A stretch of DNA of 16,284 nucleotides from CAAFZY01 sp964410325 (GCA_964410325.1 CAYPFN010000022.1:1-16284), one strand, 5' to 3'. Shown: positions 1-6,565, counted from the stretch's first letter. The notes: generated from the letters alone by a model not told the origin. Program-made: numbers and translations.

Positions 1-296
1 TGCGTATGCAAAAGGTCTCTACTCCCGCTGTGTTAAATTTTGGGCATAGGCTTCACCTTTGTCACGCAAAACATCGTTTTCGGTAGTGATAATCAATGCC
101 GGTGGCAAACTAGCAGGTTGTTTTGTTGAGGCTTGTAGCGGATAGGTATAAATTTCTTTGCGTTTTCCCTTATCAGGAACATATTGCTCCCCAAACCGCG
201 CTATTGCTTTTTGAGGCAGTTATGGATCGTTGGTATATCGGCGGTAAGAATCGGTGTCAAATTTAGCGTTTGTAACCAGATAAACGACAACTATAG
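1..296 (-). pseudogene. alpha/beta-hydrolase (esterase/lipase fold-3 type) C-terminal remnant
   Basis: Read on the minus strand, this stretch gives the C-terminal part of an alpha/beta-hydrolase: a YLVTNAKFDTDSYRR segment, then a helix, then LPPALIITTENDVLRDKGE, which is the usual beta-strand and Asp turn carrying the catalytic acid in Aes-like esterases. The frame is broken twice. An in-frame TAA lies at 220-222, where relatives usually have a Trp codon after a DP/GP pair. A single-base deletion near 29-30 shifts the frame, and the continuation AGVETFCIR is then read up to the window edge. The 5' side ends at the tRNA terminator, so the nucleophile region (GxSxG) is absent. The family call rests on recognised motifs only. 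It is a dead fragment; the rest of the 3' end lies outside the window. Confidence 0.72.
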
Positions 297-322
297 AAAA
301 AGCACCATACGGTGCTTTTTTT
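297..322 (-). terminator. intrinsic terminator of tRNA-Arg
   Basis: The perfect stem AAAAAGCACC/GGTGCTTTTT has a 4-nt loop and starts two bases beyond the tRNA 3' end on the minus strand. A U-rich run follows in both directions, so it could also act on the plus strand. Confidence 0.85.
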
Positions 323-323
323 A

Positions 324-400
324 TGGCGTACCCGGCGGGGATCGAACCCACAACCTTCGGCGTCGGAGGCCGACACTCTATCCAATTGAGCTACGGGTAC
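324..400 (-). tRNA. tRNA-Arg(CCG)
   Basis: The minus strand folds as a complete 77-nt cloverleaf. The acceptor GTACCCG pairs with CGGGTAC, followed by discriminator G and an encoded CCA. The D arm is GCTC...GAGT. The anticodon stem TCGGC/GCCGA encloses loop CTCCGAC, giving anticodon CCG, which reads CGG. The T arm contains GGTTCGATCCC. An intrinsic terminator follows directly. The broken hydrolase immediately downstream suggests that the 3' flank of this tRNA has been rearranged. Confidence 0.96.
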
Positions 401-476
401 AGCTTAAATTCGTTACTCCTTTTATACTATTTTATTTTATTTTACCAGCATTTTTTTAAGTTTTTTATAATTTTGC

Positions 477-505
477 TTGACTTGTCGCTTAAATGTATGT
501 ATTAA
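477..505 (+). promoter_or_regulatory. sigma70-type promoter for rpmB
   Basis: TTGACT (477-482) and TATTAA (500-505) are separated by 17 bp. The expected start near 512 leaves a leader of about 38 nt before the rpmB ATG. Confidence 0.65.
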
Positions 506-549
506 CAAGCAACAAGATTGTTGTTTGTTTGAATAAAAGGATAATTAAA

Positions 550-837
550 ATGGCCAAAAAATGTGAAATTTCTGGTGTCGGCGTTATGAGCGGCAATAAT
601 GTCAGCCATGCCAACAACCATACTCGTCGTCGCTTTTTACCGAATTTGCATGTTGTTTCTTTGTTAAGTGAAACTTTAGGCAAAGTTTTTAAATTGAAAG
701 TTTGCACTAAAACTTTGCGTTCTATAGAACATAACGGAGGTTTGGACGCTTATTTGGAAACAACTTCCAATTCGAAGTTAACGGATGAGGCGAAAAAAAT
801 TAAAAAGTCAATTGCTAAGAAAAAAGCGGCAAAGTAA
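550..837 (+). CDS. rpmB: 50S ribosomal protein L28
   Basis: This 95-aa protein is a component of the large ribosomal subunit. It starts MAKKCEISGVGVMSGNNVSH, the typical L28 N-terminus (K-C-E-[LI]-[ST]-G-x-G-V-x-x-GNNVSHA), followed by RRRFLPNL and the conserved LRSIEHNGGLDAYL block. The tail is Lys/Ala-rich. The length matches alphaproteobacterial L28. I chose the ATG at 550 over the upstream in-frame ATG at 493 because AAAAGG lies at a normal distance before it, the family begins with MA(K/R)(K/R)CE, and the extension would start upstream of the promoter's -10 element. It is monocistronic, with its own promoter and terminator. Confidence 0.96.
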   Translation: MAKKCEISGVGVMSGNNVSHANNHTRRRFLPNLHVVSLLSETLGKVFKLKVCTKTLRSIEHNGGLDAYLETTSNSKLTDEAKKIKKSIAKKKAAK

Positions 838-864
838 TTAATTGAAAATGTAAGTCCTTTGTAG

Positions 865-891
865 TCCCTATCTCGCAAGATAGGGATTTTT
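865..891 (+). terminator. intrinsic terminator of rpmB
   Basis: The perfect 9-bp stem TCCCTATCT/AGATAGGGA has a CGCA loop and is followed by TTTT. It lies 27 bases after the rpmB stop. Confidence 0.85.
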
Positions 892-968
892 ATTAAATTT
901 CATTTGCTGGTTAGCGAATATATTATGATACGGTGTTAGTCGGCGTTGTTGTTAAAATGATTGCATAA

Positions 969-1001
969 AATAAAGAGTCCTGATTAATAGGACTCTTTAT
1001 T
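969..1001 (-). terminator. intrinsic terminator of pfkA (possibly bidirectional)
   Basis: AATAAAGAGTCC (969-980) pairs perfectly with GGACTCTTTATT (990-1001) around a 9-nt loop. It lies about 48 bases beyond the pfkA stop on the minus strand and is followed there by TTATG. The symmetrical A/T flanks mean it could also stop plus-strand read-through from rpmB. Confidence 0.7.
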
Positions 1002-1049
1002 ATTGCCGCTTTACAGAAAACTTCTGGTTTGTTTATTGCGACGTATTAA

Positions 1050-2129
1050 TTACAGTTCGCCGACATAAATACCCAAATCATGTGCGGCGCGAACATAATC
1101 GCTGTTGATGTCAAGATGTGATGTCCCGCAGGAAACCACTTGTTCTAACGGGTAAGATTCAAATTTGCCATTAGAGACGCCGATCATGACGCCGGTATGG
1201 CCGCAAGATAACAATTCAACAGCTTTGGCGGCAAAAACAGACGCTAAAATACGATCAAAAGCGGTTGGATTACCGGAGCGTTGGACGTGGCCCAAGCGAG
1301 TAACGCGGGTTTGGAAACCTTGATATTTAGCATTTAAAGCTTGACTTAAATATTCACCGATACCGCCGTTGATTTTTTCACCCACCAGATTTTTAGCGCT
1401 GCTGACTTGTTCACCGTTTTCGGTTTTGACACCTTCAGAAACAACAATAACAGCATGGTTGCGACCGCTTTTTTTGATGTTTTCCAATTTGGCAACGATG
1501 CCGTCAATCGTGTAAGGAATTTCTGGAACCAGGCAGATGTCGGCAAAACCAGCTAAGGCGGATTGAATTGCTAAATGGCCGGCGTCGCGTCCCATGACTT
1601 CCAAAATTAAGGCACGGTGGTGAGAGCGCGCAGTTGTTTCCATGCTGTCTAAAGCATCGGTGCATACCTGACAGGCGGTGTTAAACCCGATGGAGAATTG
1701 TGTTAACGGCGTATCGTTATCAATGGTTTTGGGAATGCCGATCATTTTGACGCCAGCGTTTTTACAGTAATTGCTGACGATATTCATACTGCCGTCGCCG
1801 CCGACGACAATTACGGCGTCTAATCCCAACTCTTTAACGCCTTCGCCGAAACGGCGGGACATTTCTGCCTGAGAATCCATTTTGACCCCTTTGTTTAAAG
1901 AGCCGAGATATGAACCTGATATCCGTGGCCAAGGTGTGTCAGAAAAGCATTTTGGAGAGAGAATTTCATAAGATAATGGACGTTCTGTCAGGCCATCAGT
2001 GCCGTCGTGAATGCCATAAACTTCCCAACCCCGGCGGTCAGCCGCCTTGACGACAGATGAAACAACAGCATTAAGGCCGGCGCAGTCACCGCCGCTGGTT
2101 AAGATGCCAATCTTTTTAATTTCACTCAT
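1050..2129 (-). CDS. pfkA: 6-phosphofructokinase, group III (ATP-type signature)
   Basis: This 359-aa enzyme phosphorylates fructose 6-phosphate to fructose 1,6-bisphosphate, the committed step of glycolysis. The N-terminal GILTSGGDCAGLNA (residues 8-21) is the nucleotide-binding start. GGDGS is at 110-114, the catalytic PKTIDND at 133-139, and MGRDAGHLA at 179-187 is the fructose-phosphate site. The Gly after GGD is the residue of ATP-dependent enzymes, where PPi enzymes have Asp. The Lys in PKTIDND is shared with PPi and group III enzymes. From this family knowledge I infer an ATP-using group III enzyme, though PPi use cannot be excluded. The ATG is preceded by GGAGA at a good distance. The gene stands alone on its strand with a terminator behind it. 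Confidence 0.93.
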   Translation of the reverse strand: MSEIKKIGILTSGGDCAGLNAVVSSVVKAADRRGWEVYGIHDGTDGLTERPLSYEILSPKCFSDTPWPRISGSYLGSLNKGVKMDSQAEMSRRFGEGVKELGLDAVIVVGGDGSMNIVSNYCKNAGVKMIGIPKTIDNDTPLTQFSIGFNTACQVCTDALDSMETTARSHHRALILEVMGRDAGHLAIQSALAGFADICLVPEIPYTIDGIVAKLENIKKSGRNHAVIVVSEGVKTENGEQVSSAKNLVGEKINGGIGEYLSQALNAKYQGFQTRVTRLGHVQRSGNPTAFDRILASVFAAKAVELLSCGHTGVMIGVSNGKFESYPLEQVVSCGTSHLDINSDYVRAAHDLGIYVGEL

Positions 2130-2285
2130 ATATATTCTCCATATTTTTATTAAAACATTATATGTATTTTAATGGTTGATTTTTAGCATGTAATGTAGTA
2201 TCCTTCTTACAGATTTTAAAATAACATTTCCAGTAAAAAATATAATATGTGCTAAACTTTTTTAATAAAAAGGACTGTAAAACTT

Positions 2286-2498
2286 ATGTTACGTAATGAT
2301 AATTTGGGAAAACTCCAACAACAGCTTTGTGAATTGAAAATTGAAGAGCGTCGCGTGAGTTCGGATATCCGCCAACTAGTGCGGGCTAATCGGACGATTG
2401 ATTTTTATCAGGCGCAGCAGCTTAACAGACTGCGTACCGGCTTAAAAAGCAAGATTCAGAAAGTTGAAGCCAGTATTATGCCTAATATTATTGCTTAA
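2286..2498 (+). CDS. YdcH/DUF465 family small coiled-coil protein
   Basis: This 70-aa protein is of unknown role. It is almost entirely helical, with an N-terminal LQQQLCELKIEERRVSSDI segment, a break, and then QAQQLNRLRTGLKSKIQKVE. This matches the DUF465 pattern of a helical hairpin with an L-x-R-L-(K/R)-x-x-x-L-x-x-(K/R)-I block, and the C-terminus PNIIA resembles the PDIIA ending of alphaproteobacterial members. It lacks the usual lysine-rich LKKRKL sequence, so the match is by pattern, not identity. AAGGAC precedes the ATG by about a dozen bases. A TATAAT element at 2241-2246 may be the -10 of its promoter. It lies just upstream of rpsU, 101 bases apart, and may share its transcript. Confidence 0.72.
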   Translation: MLRNDNLGKLQQQLCELKIEERRVSSDIRQLVRANRTIDFYQAQQLNRLRTGLKSKIQKVEASIMPNIIA

Positions 2499-2599
2499 AG
2501 GCTTTTTGATATTTTTTCTTGATTTTAAAGAATTGGTGTGTTAGATAAGCACAAAATGTTTTTAACTTATTAGATAAATGTAGGAAAGAGGTGATTTAA

Positions 2600-2806
2600 G
2601 TGGTTCAGGTTACTGTTATCGGTAATGATGTTGCTCAATCTTTAAAAGTTCTGAAAAAGAAAATGCAGCGTGAAGGTATTTTTCGCGAAATGAAGTTGCG
2701 TCGCTGTCATGAAAAGAATTCTGAAAAGAAAGCTCGCCGTCAGGCTGAAGCTGTTCGTCGGGCAAGAAAGCAACTGCGTAAACGCTTAGATACTGAAGGA
2801 TTCTAG
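2600..2806 (+). CDS. rpsU: 30S ribosomal protein S21
   Basis: This 68-aa protein of the small ribosomal subunit acts near the anti-Shine-Dalgarno end of 16S rRNA. The sequence shows the S21 layout: V-x-V-x-V-x-x-N at the start, then LKKKMQREGIFREMKLRR, then a basic helix EKKARRQAEAVRRARKQLRKR. Length and ending (EGF) are those of alphaproteobacterial S21. The start is GTG, and a near-perfect ribosome-binding site, AAGAGGTGAT (2587-2596), fixes it. A terminator follows 20 bases after the stop. Confidence 0.96.
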   Translation: MVQVTVIGNDVAQSLKVLKKKMQREGIFREMKLRRCHEKNSEKKARRQAEAVRRARKQLRKRLDTEGF

Positions 2807-2825
2807 TTTGAATTTTTTTTACATT

Positions 2826-2853
2826 CAGCTCCCGTATGTTCGGGAGCTGTTTT
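2826..2853 (+). terminator. intrinsic terminator of rpsU
   Basis: The perfect 9-bp stem CAGCTCCCG/CGGGAGCTG has a 6-nt loop and is followed by TTTT. It is the most GC-rich hairpin between rpsU and nrdD. Confidence 0.88.
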
Positions 2854-2928
2854 GGTATGTGATAAGTTTGGCGCCTTTGGCTTTTTAATAGTTTGTAACT
2901 AACGGCCGTTTTTGAAGAAAATCTGTTT

Positions 2929-3040
2929 TTAAGCAAAAATTTTAAAAAGTGTATAATGCTTACGAATCGGATTTGTTAAAAAACATAGCCAAATGTTTTA
3001 TTTTATACAACCATGTTTATTCCTGGTTGTTTTGTTTTTT
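2929..3040 (+). ncRNA. possible small RNA or leader transcript ending in a hairpin
   Basis: A consensus -10 TATAAT (2952-2957), with a weak TTAAGC 17 bp upstream, precedes about 75 nt without an ORF. This ends in the 7-bp stem ACAACCA/TGGTTGT (3007-3013 with 3024-3030) followed by TTTTGTTTTTT. Promoter plus terminator without coding capacity is compatible with a small RNA. It could equally be a short aborted leader. No known RNA family was recognised. Confidence 0.35.
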
Positions 3041-3073
3041 AAAATATGAGTGTTATAACAGACTTTTATCCAT

Positions 3074-3103
3074 AAAGGATTGAATTAAAGCCAATCTTTT
3101 TTT
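3074..3103 (+). terminator. terminator-like hairpin in the nrdD upstream region
   Basis: AAAGGATTG pairs with CAATCTTTT (one G-U pair) around a 9-nt loop and continues into a T run. No gene ends just upstream, so its partner transcript is unknown. Confidence 0.4.
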
Positions 3104-3142
3104 GTTAATAAAATTATCCACCCCAAAGGAATTTTTTTTGTG

Positions 3143-3168
3143 CCTATTTTTAAAGACATAGGTTTTTT
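3143..3168 (+). terminator. terminator-like hairpin in the nrdD upstream region
   Basis: The short 5-bp stem CCTAT/ATAGG has a 10-nt loop and is followed by six T. It is the third hairpin-plus-T-run unit within about 160 bases and is weaker than the first two. Confidence 0.3.
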
Positions 3169-3259
3169 AAATCATTTGTTAACTATTTTTTTCTTGAGGG
3201 CGCAGAGTTATTTTTGCAAGATAATTTTTAAGAAATGATACTTCAATAAAATTATGTAC

Positions 3260-3306
3260 ATACTATATATAGTTTCTTTACATTTTTTTAATACTATATA
3301 TTGTAT
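3260..3306 (+). promoter_or_regulatory. tandem NrdR boxes upstream of nrdD
   Basis: Two near-identical 16-mers are present: ATACTATATATAGTTT (3260-3275) and ATACTATATATTGTAT (3291-3306). Both fit the palindromic NrdR-box pattern (ACAC-W-ATATAT-W-GTGT, from general knowledge). Their centres are 31 bp apart with a 15-bp gap, the helical spacing expected of paired NrdR sites. A TTTACA at 3277-3282 lies between them, so box 2 likely overlaps the core promoter. The predicted effect is repression of the anaerobic reductase operon when dATP is plentiful. The nrdR gene is not in this window. Confidence 0.75.
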
Positions 3307-3376
3307 ATAACTAAGCAATTTAATGCGGTAATAAAAATGTGGTCTAAACAATAAAATAAATTTTAAGGAAACGCCA

Positions 3377-5437
3377 ATGTCAGAACAAAAATATGAAATA
3401 CCGACGATAAACAATGACAGTGTTGTTGTTAAGCAAGTTACCAAAAGGGATGGAACTTTAGCGCCGTTTGACAGCAGTAAAATTTATAATGCTATTTTGA
3501 GGGCGGGGAATTCTACCAAAGAATTTAGCGAGCAAGAGGCTTTGCTTTTGACCGGTAAGGTTTTGAAAGTGATAGAGCATAAATTCAGCGAATCGCTACC
3601 GACAATTGAACAGATTCAAGATATTGTAGAACAGGTGTTGATTTCGGACAATTATTTTCAGACAGCCAAAGCTTATATTTTATATCGCGATCAACGCAAC
3701 CGCATCCGTTCGGATAAGAAAGTTATGGTTGATGTGGAAAGTTCTATTAATGAATATCTGGAAAAGCTTGATTGGCGCGTTAATGCCAATGCCAACCAAG
3801 GATATTCTAACGGTGGCTTGATTTTAAATGTTTCCGGCAAAGTAACGGCGAATTACTGGCTGAGCCATGTTTATCCATCTGAAGTCGGTGAGGCTCACCG
3901 CAATGGCGATATTCACATTCATGATTTGGACATGTTGGCGGCTTATTGTGCTGGTTGGTCTTTGAAGAATTTGCTGCATGAAGGCTTTAACGGCGTTCCC
4001 GGAAAAGCGGAGGCGGGTCCGGCCAAACATTTGACAGCTGCTATCGGCCAGATGGTTAACTTTATGGGCACGTTGCAAAACGAATGGGCTGGCGCGCAGG
4101 CTTTTTCTTCGGTTGATACTTATCTGGCACCTTATATTCGCAAAGATAACCTTTCTTATCGGCAGGTTGAACAATGCATTCAGGAGCTGGTTTATAATTT
4201 GAACGTTCCGTCCCGCTGGGGTTCACAGACGCCGTTTACAAACTTTACGTTTGACTGGGTTTGCCCAGAAGATTTGCGCAATACGCATCCGATTATTGCT
4301 GGTGAAGAGCAGCCGTTTACTTATGGCGATTTAAAAGAAGAAATGGCCATGATTAATAAAGCATATATTACGGTTATGATGAAGGGCGATATTAAAGGTC
4401 GGCCGTTCACGTTCCCGATACCGACTTATAACATGACGCCGGATTTTCCGTGGGAAGAGGAAAACACAGAGCTACTGTTTGAAATGACGGCTAAATATGG
4501 TATGCCTTATTTTCAAAACTTTATCAATTCTGTTTTGAAACCGGGGCAGATTCGTTCAATGTGTTGTCGTTTACAGCTTGATTTGCGTGAGCTTTTGGCA
4601 AAAGGCAATGGTTTATTTGGTTCGGCTGAACAAACAGGGTCGGTTGGGGTTGTGACTTTTAACTGTGCGCGTTTGGGCTATGTTTATAAAGGCAATGAGG
4701 CTGGATTGTTCAGCCGGGTTGATGAATTGATGAATATTGCTCGTACATCGCTTGAAATTAAACGTAAGGTTATTCAGCGTTTGATTGACAACGGTTTGTT
4801 CCCGTACACCAAACGTTATCTCGGCACGTTGCGCAACCATTTCTCAACAATCGGGGTGAACGGCATTAATGAAATGATCCGTAATTATACGAATGATGAG
4901 CATGATATTTCGGATGAATGGGGGCAAGCTTTTGCTGAAAAGTTCTTGGATTATATTCGTGGCAAGATGGTTAAAATTCAGGAAGAAACTGGCAATATGT
5001 ATAATCTGGAAGCCACGCCGGCAGAAAGCGCGACATACCGTTTTGCCCGCGAAGACAAGAAAAGATTTGCTGGCATTATCCAAGCTGGAACACAGGAGAA
5101 TCCGTATTACACCAATTCCTCCCAACTTCCGGTTGGATATACGGATGATCCTTTTGAGGCGCTGGACTTACAATCTACGTTACAAACAAAATATACAGGT
5201 GGTACGGTTTTGCACCTGTATATGAACCAGCGGATTTCATCGGCCAAGGTTTGTCGTGATTTAGTTAAAAAAGTTCTTACCAACTATCGGCTGCCTTATA
5301 TTACCATTACCCCGACATTTTCAATTTGTCCGAAACACGGCTACTTGTCAGGGGAACATAAATTCTGCCCAATCTGTGATGAAGAGAAGAAAGTAGAAAA
5401 GTTAAAAGCCTTAGAGGCTCAACAAAATGTAGCTTAA
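3377..5437 (+). CDS. nrdD: anaerobic (class III) ribonucleoside-triphosphate reductase, catalytic subunit lacking its glycyl-radical end
   Basis: This enzyme reduces ribonucleoside triphosphates to deoxyribonucleotides without oxygen. Residues about 17-112 form an ATP-cone (VVKQVTKRDGTLAPFDSSKI...), the dATP/ATP activity sensor. The barrel contains GDIHIHDLD (177-185), YCAGWSL with Cys191, MCCRLQLD with the Cys pair 396-397, and NGLFGSAEQTGSVGVV (411-426). The C-terminus has a metal-site pattern with Cys651, His654, Cys664 and Cys667 (ICPKHGYLSGEH, then CPIC). In ordinary NrdD the glycyl-radical loop (RVxGY) follows this zinc site; here the protein stops 19 residues later. That loop is found in the next ORF, 25 bp downstream in another frame. 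AAGGAAAC precedes the ATG. Tandem NrdR boxes lie upstream. Confidence 0.95.
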   Translation: MSEQKYEIPTINNDSVVVKQVTKRDGTLAPFDSSKIYNAILRAGNSTKEFSEQEALLLTGKVLKVIEHKFSESLPTIEQIQDIVEQVLISDNYFQTAKAYILYRDQRNRIRSDKKVMVDVESSINEYLEKLDWRVNANANQGYSNGGLILNVSGKVTANYWLSHVYPSEVGEAHRNGDIHIHDLDMLAAYCAGWSLKNLLHEGFNGVPGKAEAGPAKHLTAAIGQMVNFMGTLQNEWAGAQAFSSVDTYLAPYIRKDNLSYRQVEQCIQELVYNLNVPSRWGSQTPFTNFTFDWVCPEDLRNTHPIIAGEEQPFTYGDLKEEMAMINKAYITVMMKGDIKGRPFTFPIPTYNMTPDFPWEEENTELLFEMTAKYGMPYFQNFINSVLKPGQIRSMCCRLQLDLRELLAKGNGLFGSAEQTGSVGVVTFNCARLGYVYKGNEAGLFSRVDELMNIARTSLEIKRKVIQRLIDNGLFPYTKRYLGTLRNHFSTIGVNGINEMIRNYTNDEHDISDEWGQAFAEKFLDYIRGKMVKIQEETGNMYNLEATPAESATYRFAREDKKRFAGIIQAGTQENPYYTNSSQLPVGYTDDPFEALDLQSTLQTKYTGGTVLHLYMNQRISSAKVCRDLVKKVLTNYRLPYITITPTFSICPKHGYLSGEHKFCPICDEEKKVEKLKALEAQQNVA

Positions 5438-5462
5438 CCATTTTTATAAAAAGGAGAGTAAA

Positions 5463-5678
5463 ATGAGCAATGTTATTAATATTGAGGATATTAAGTTAGC
5501 TGATAGTGAGAGACAGCCTTGTGAAATCTGGACTCGGGTTATGGGGTATCATCGTCCTGTTTCTGAATTCAACAAGGGCAAAAAGTCGGAATATTATTCT
5601 CGCATTTGCTTTTGCGAAGAAAAAGCTGTTTTACATATGAATAAGGAAGATATTAAATTGGCTATTGCCGCTGAATAA
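5463..5678 (+). CDS. separate glycyl-radical domain of class III ribonucleotide reductase
   Basis: This 71-aa protein consists almost only of the loop that ends canonical NrdD: QPCEIWTRVMGYHRPVSEFN (residues 18-37), then KGKKSEYYSR. Gly28 in RVMGY is the expected radical residue, and Cys20 sits where NrdD has a conserved Cys/Glu. It has its own ribosome-binding site (AAGGAG, 5450-5455) and ATG and lies in a different frame from nrdD, so it is a real separate gene, not a sequencing frameshift. I infer that it docks onto the truncated NrdD, is activated by NrdG there, and supplies the radical in trans, much as GrcA/YfiD does for pyruvate formate-lyase. The octapeptide pattern N-x-EDIKLA occurs twice, at residues 6-13 and 60-67, flanking the loop. 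I have a vague recollection of similar small ORFs in other alphaproteobacteria but cannot verify it. Confidence 0.9.
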   Translation: MSNVINIEDIKLADSERQPCEIWTRVMGYHRPVSEFNKGKKSEYYSRICFCEEKAVLHMNKEDIKLAIAAE

Positions 5679-5758
5679 GAGGTGATAAGGCAAAGCCGCC
5701 GCTGAAATCCTAAGAGGAAAGCGGCGGCTTTTTTTAGGCGGAAGGTTTCAAGAGGTGA
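5677..5758 (+). repeat. 9-bp direct repeats flanking the nrdG-proximal terminator
   Basis: AAGAGGTGA occurs at 5677-5685, overlapping the stop of the glycyl-radical ORF, and again at 5750-5758, overlapping the nrdG GTG. The 64 bases between them hold the GC-rich terminator. Both copies are also good Shine-Dalgarno sequences, so chance or selection for ribosome binding is possible. Confidence 0.6.
5692..5735 (+). terminator. strong intrinsic terminator between the glycyl-radical ORF and nrdG
   Basis: The perfect 11-bp stem AAAGCCGCCGC/GCGGCGGCTTT (5692-5702 with 5721-5731) has an 18-nt loop and is followed by T's to 5735. It lies 13 bases after the stop of the glycyl-radical ORF and only 19 bases before nrdG. 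nrdG transcription therefore needs read-through or a promoter inside the hairpin region. Confidence 0.88.
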
Positions 5759-6468
5759 AAGATAAAGGAATTGTTATCGGCGATGTTGAAAAATTCAGCA
5801 TTGTTGATTTTCCCGAGCATATAGCGGCCGTTGTGTTTATGCAGGGCTGTCCCTGGCGGTGTCCGTTTTGTTATAATATATCTCTGCAGAAAATCGGTGG
5901 CGAGCTGGAAAGTATGTGGACTTTTGAAAAATTGCTGATGTTTTTAGAACGGCGTAAAGGTATTTTGGACGCCGTGGTATTTTCTGGTGGCGAGCCGTTG
6001 GTGCAAGACGGTTTGGCAGAAGCTGCAGATATGGTTAAAAACATGGGATATAAAGTCGGACTGCACACCGGCGGTTATCGTCCCGAGGCTTTAGCACGAA
6101 TCGTTGATAAAATTGATTGGGCGGGGCTGGATATTAAAGCGCCGTTGAGGGCAGATAGATACGGTGCGGCAACCGGTGGTTATAAGCTCGTGGAAAATGT
6201 TAAGCAAAGCTTGGATATTTTGCTTAAAAGTGGTAAGCATTTTGAGTGTCGGACAACATGTGATCCGCGGATTTTGACGCTGGATGATTTGTATGAAATC
6301 GGCAATACGTTGCAAGCTGCTGGTATTCGAGAATATTATTTGCAAAAATACCGTCCGATACCGACAGATAAAACTACGACAGATGAAATGTGTCTGGCGT
6401 TGGTAGAAGATAAAGATTTGTTGGCTCATTTGCAAAAATGTTTTGCTAAATTTGAGGTGCGAAAATAA
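5755..6468 (+). CDS. nrdG: anaerobic ribonucleotide reductase activating protein (radical SAM)
   Basis: This 237-aa radical SAM enzyme, NrdG2-like, cleaves S-adenosylmethionine to place the radical on the glycine of NrdD, here presumably Gly28 of the separate 71-aa protein. The cluster-binding motif is C32-x3-C36-x2-C39 (GCPWRCPFCYN). SGGEP (77-81) is the SAM-contact motif, followed by GLHTGGY and WAGLDIKAPL, as in the NrdG2/pyruvate-formate-lyase-activase group. The N-terminal VEKFSIVDFPEHIAAVVF is typical of the family. The start is assigned to GTG at 5755, with GAAGG about 9 bases upstream. This GTG lies within a Shine-Dalgarno-like AAGAGGTGA, so a non-canonical start a few codons later (ATT or ATC) is possible. 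It is the third gene of the nrd cluster, behind a terminator. Confidence 0.92.
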   Translation: MKDKGIVIGDVEKFSIVDFPEHIAAVVFMQGCPWRCPFCYNISLQKIGGELESMWTFEKLLMFLERRKGILDAVVFSGGEPLVQDGLAEAADMVKNMGYKVGLHTGGYRPEALARIVDKIDWAGLDIKAPLRADRYGAATGGYKLVENVKQSLDILLKSGKHFECRTTCDPRILTLDDLYEIGNTLQAAGIREYYLQKYRPIPTDKTTTDEMCLALVEDKDLLAHLQKCFAKFEVRK

Positions 6469-6565
6469 ATTTAACCCTCTGCTTTATAGAAGGCCGAGGT
6501 TTTCAAACAGTAGAAGTTTAAGATATGTTTGGGATTGCTCCAGGATATTGATAGAGAAATATAAG

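Noticed and set aside
493..549. Upstream in-frame ATG extending L28 by 19 residues
   Set aside because: It falls upstream of the -10 element, and the family starts at the MAKKCE codons with AAAAGG in front.
4893..5225. 110-aa plus-strand frame within nrdD, and the other frames overlapping nrdD and gyrB
   Set aside because: All lie within well-supported genes in other frames and lack ribosome-binding sites and family signatures.
5435..5463. nrdD split as a sequencing frameshift
   Set aside because: The downstream ORF has its own AAGGAG and ATG, 25 bases separate the two, and the NrdD end has an extra charged tail after the zinc site.
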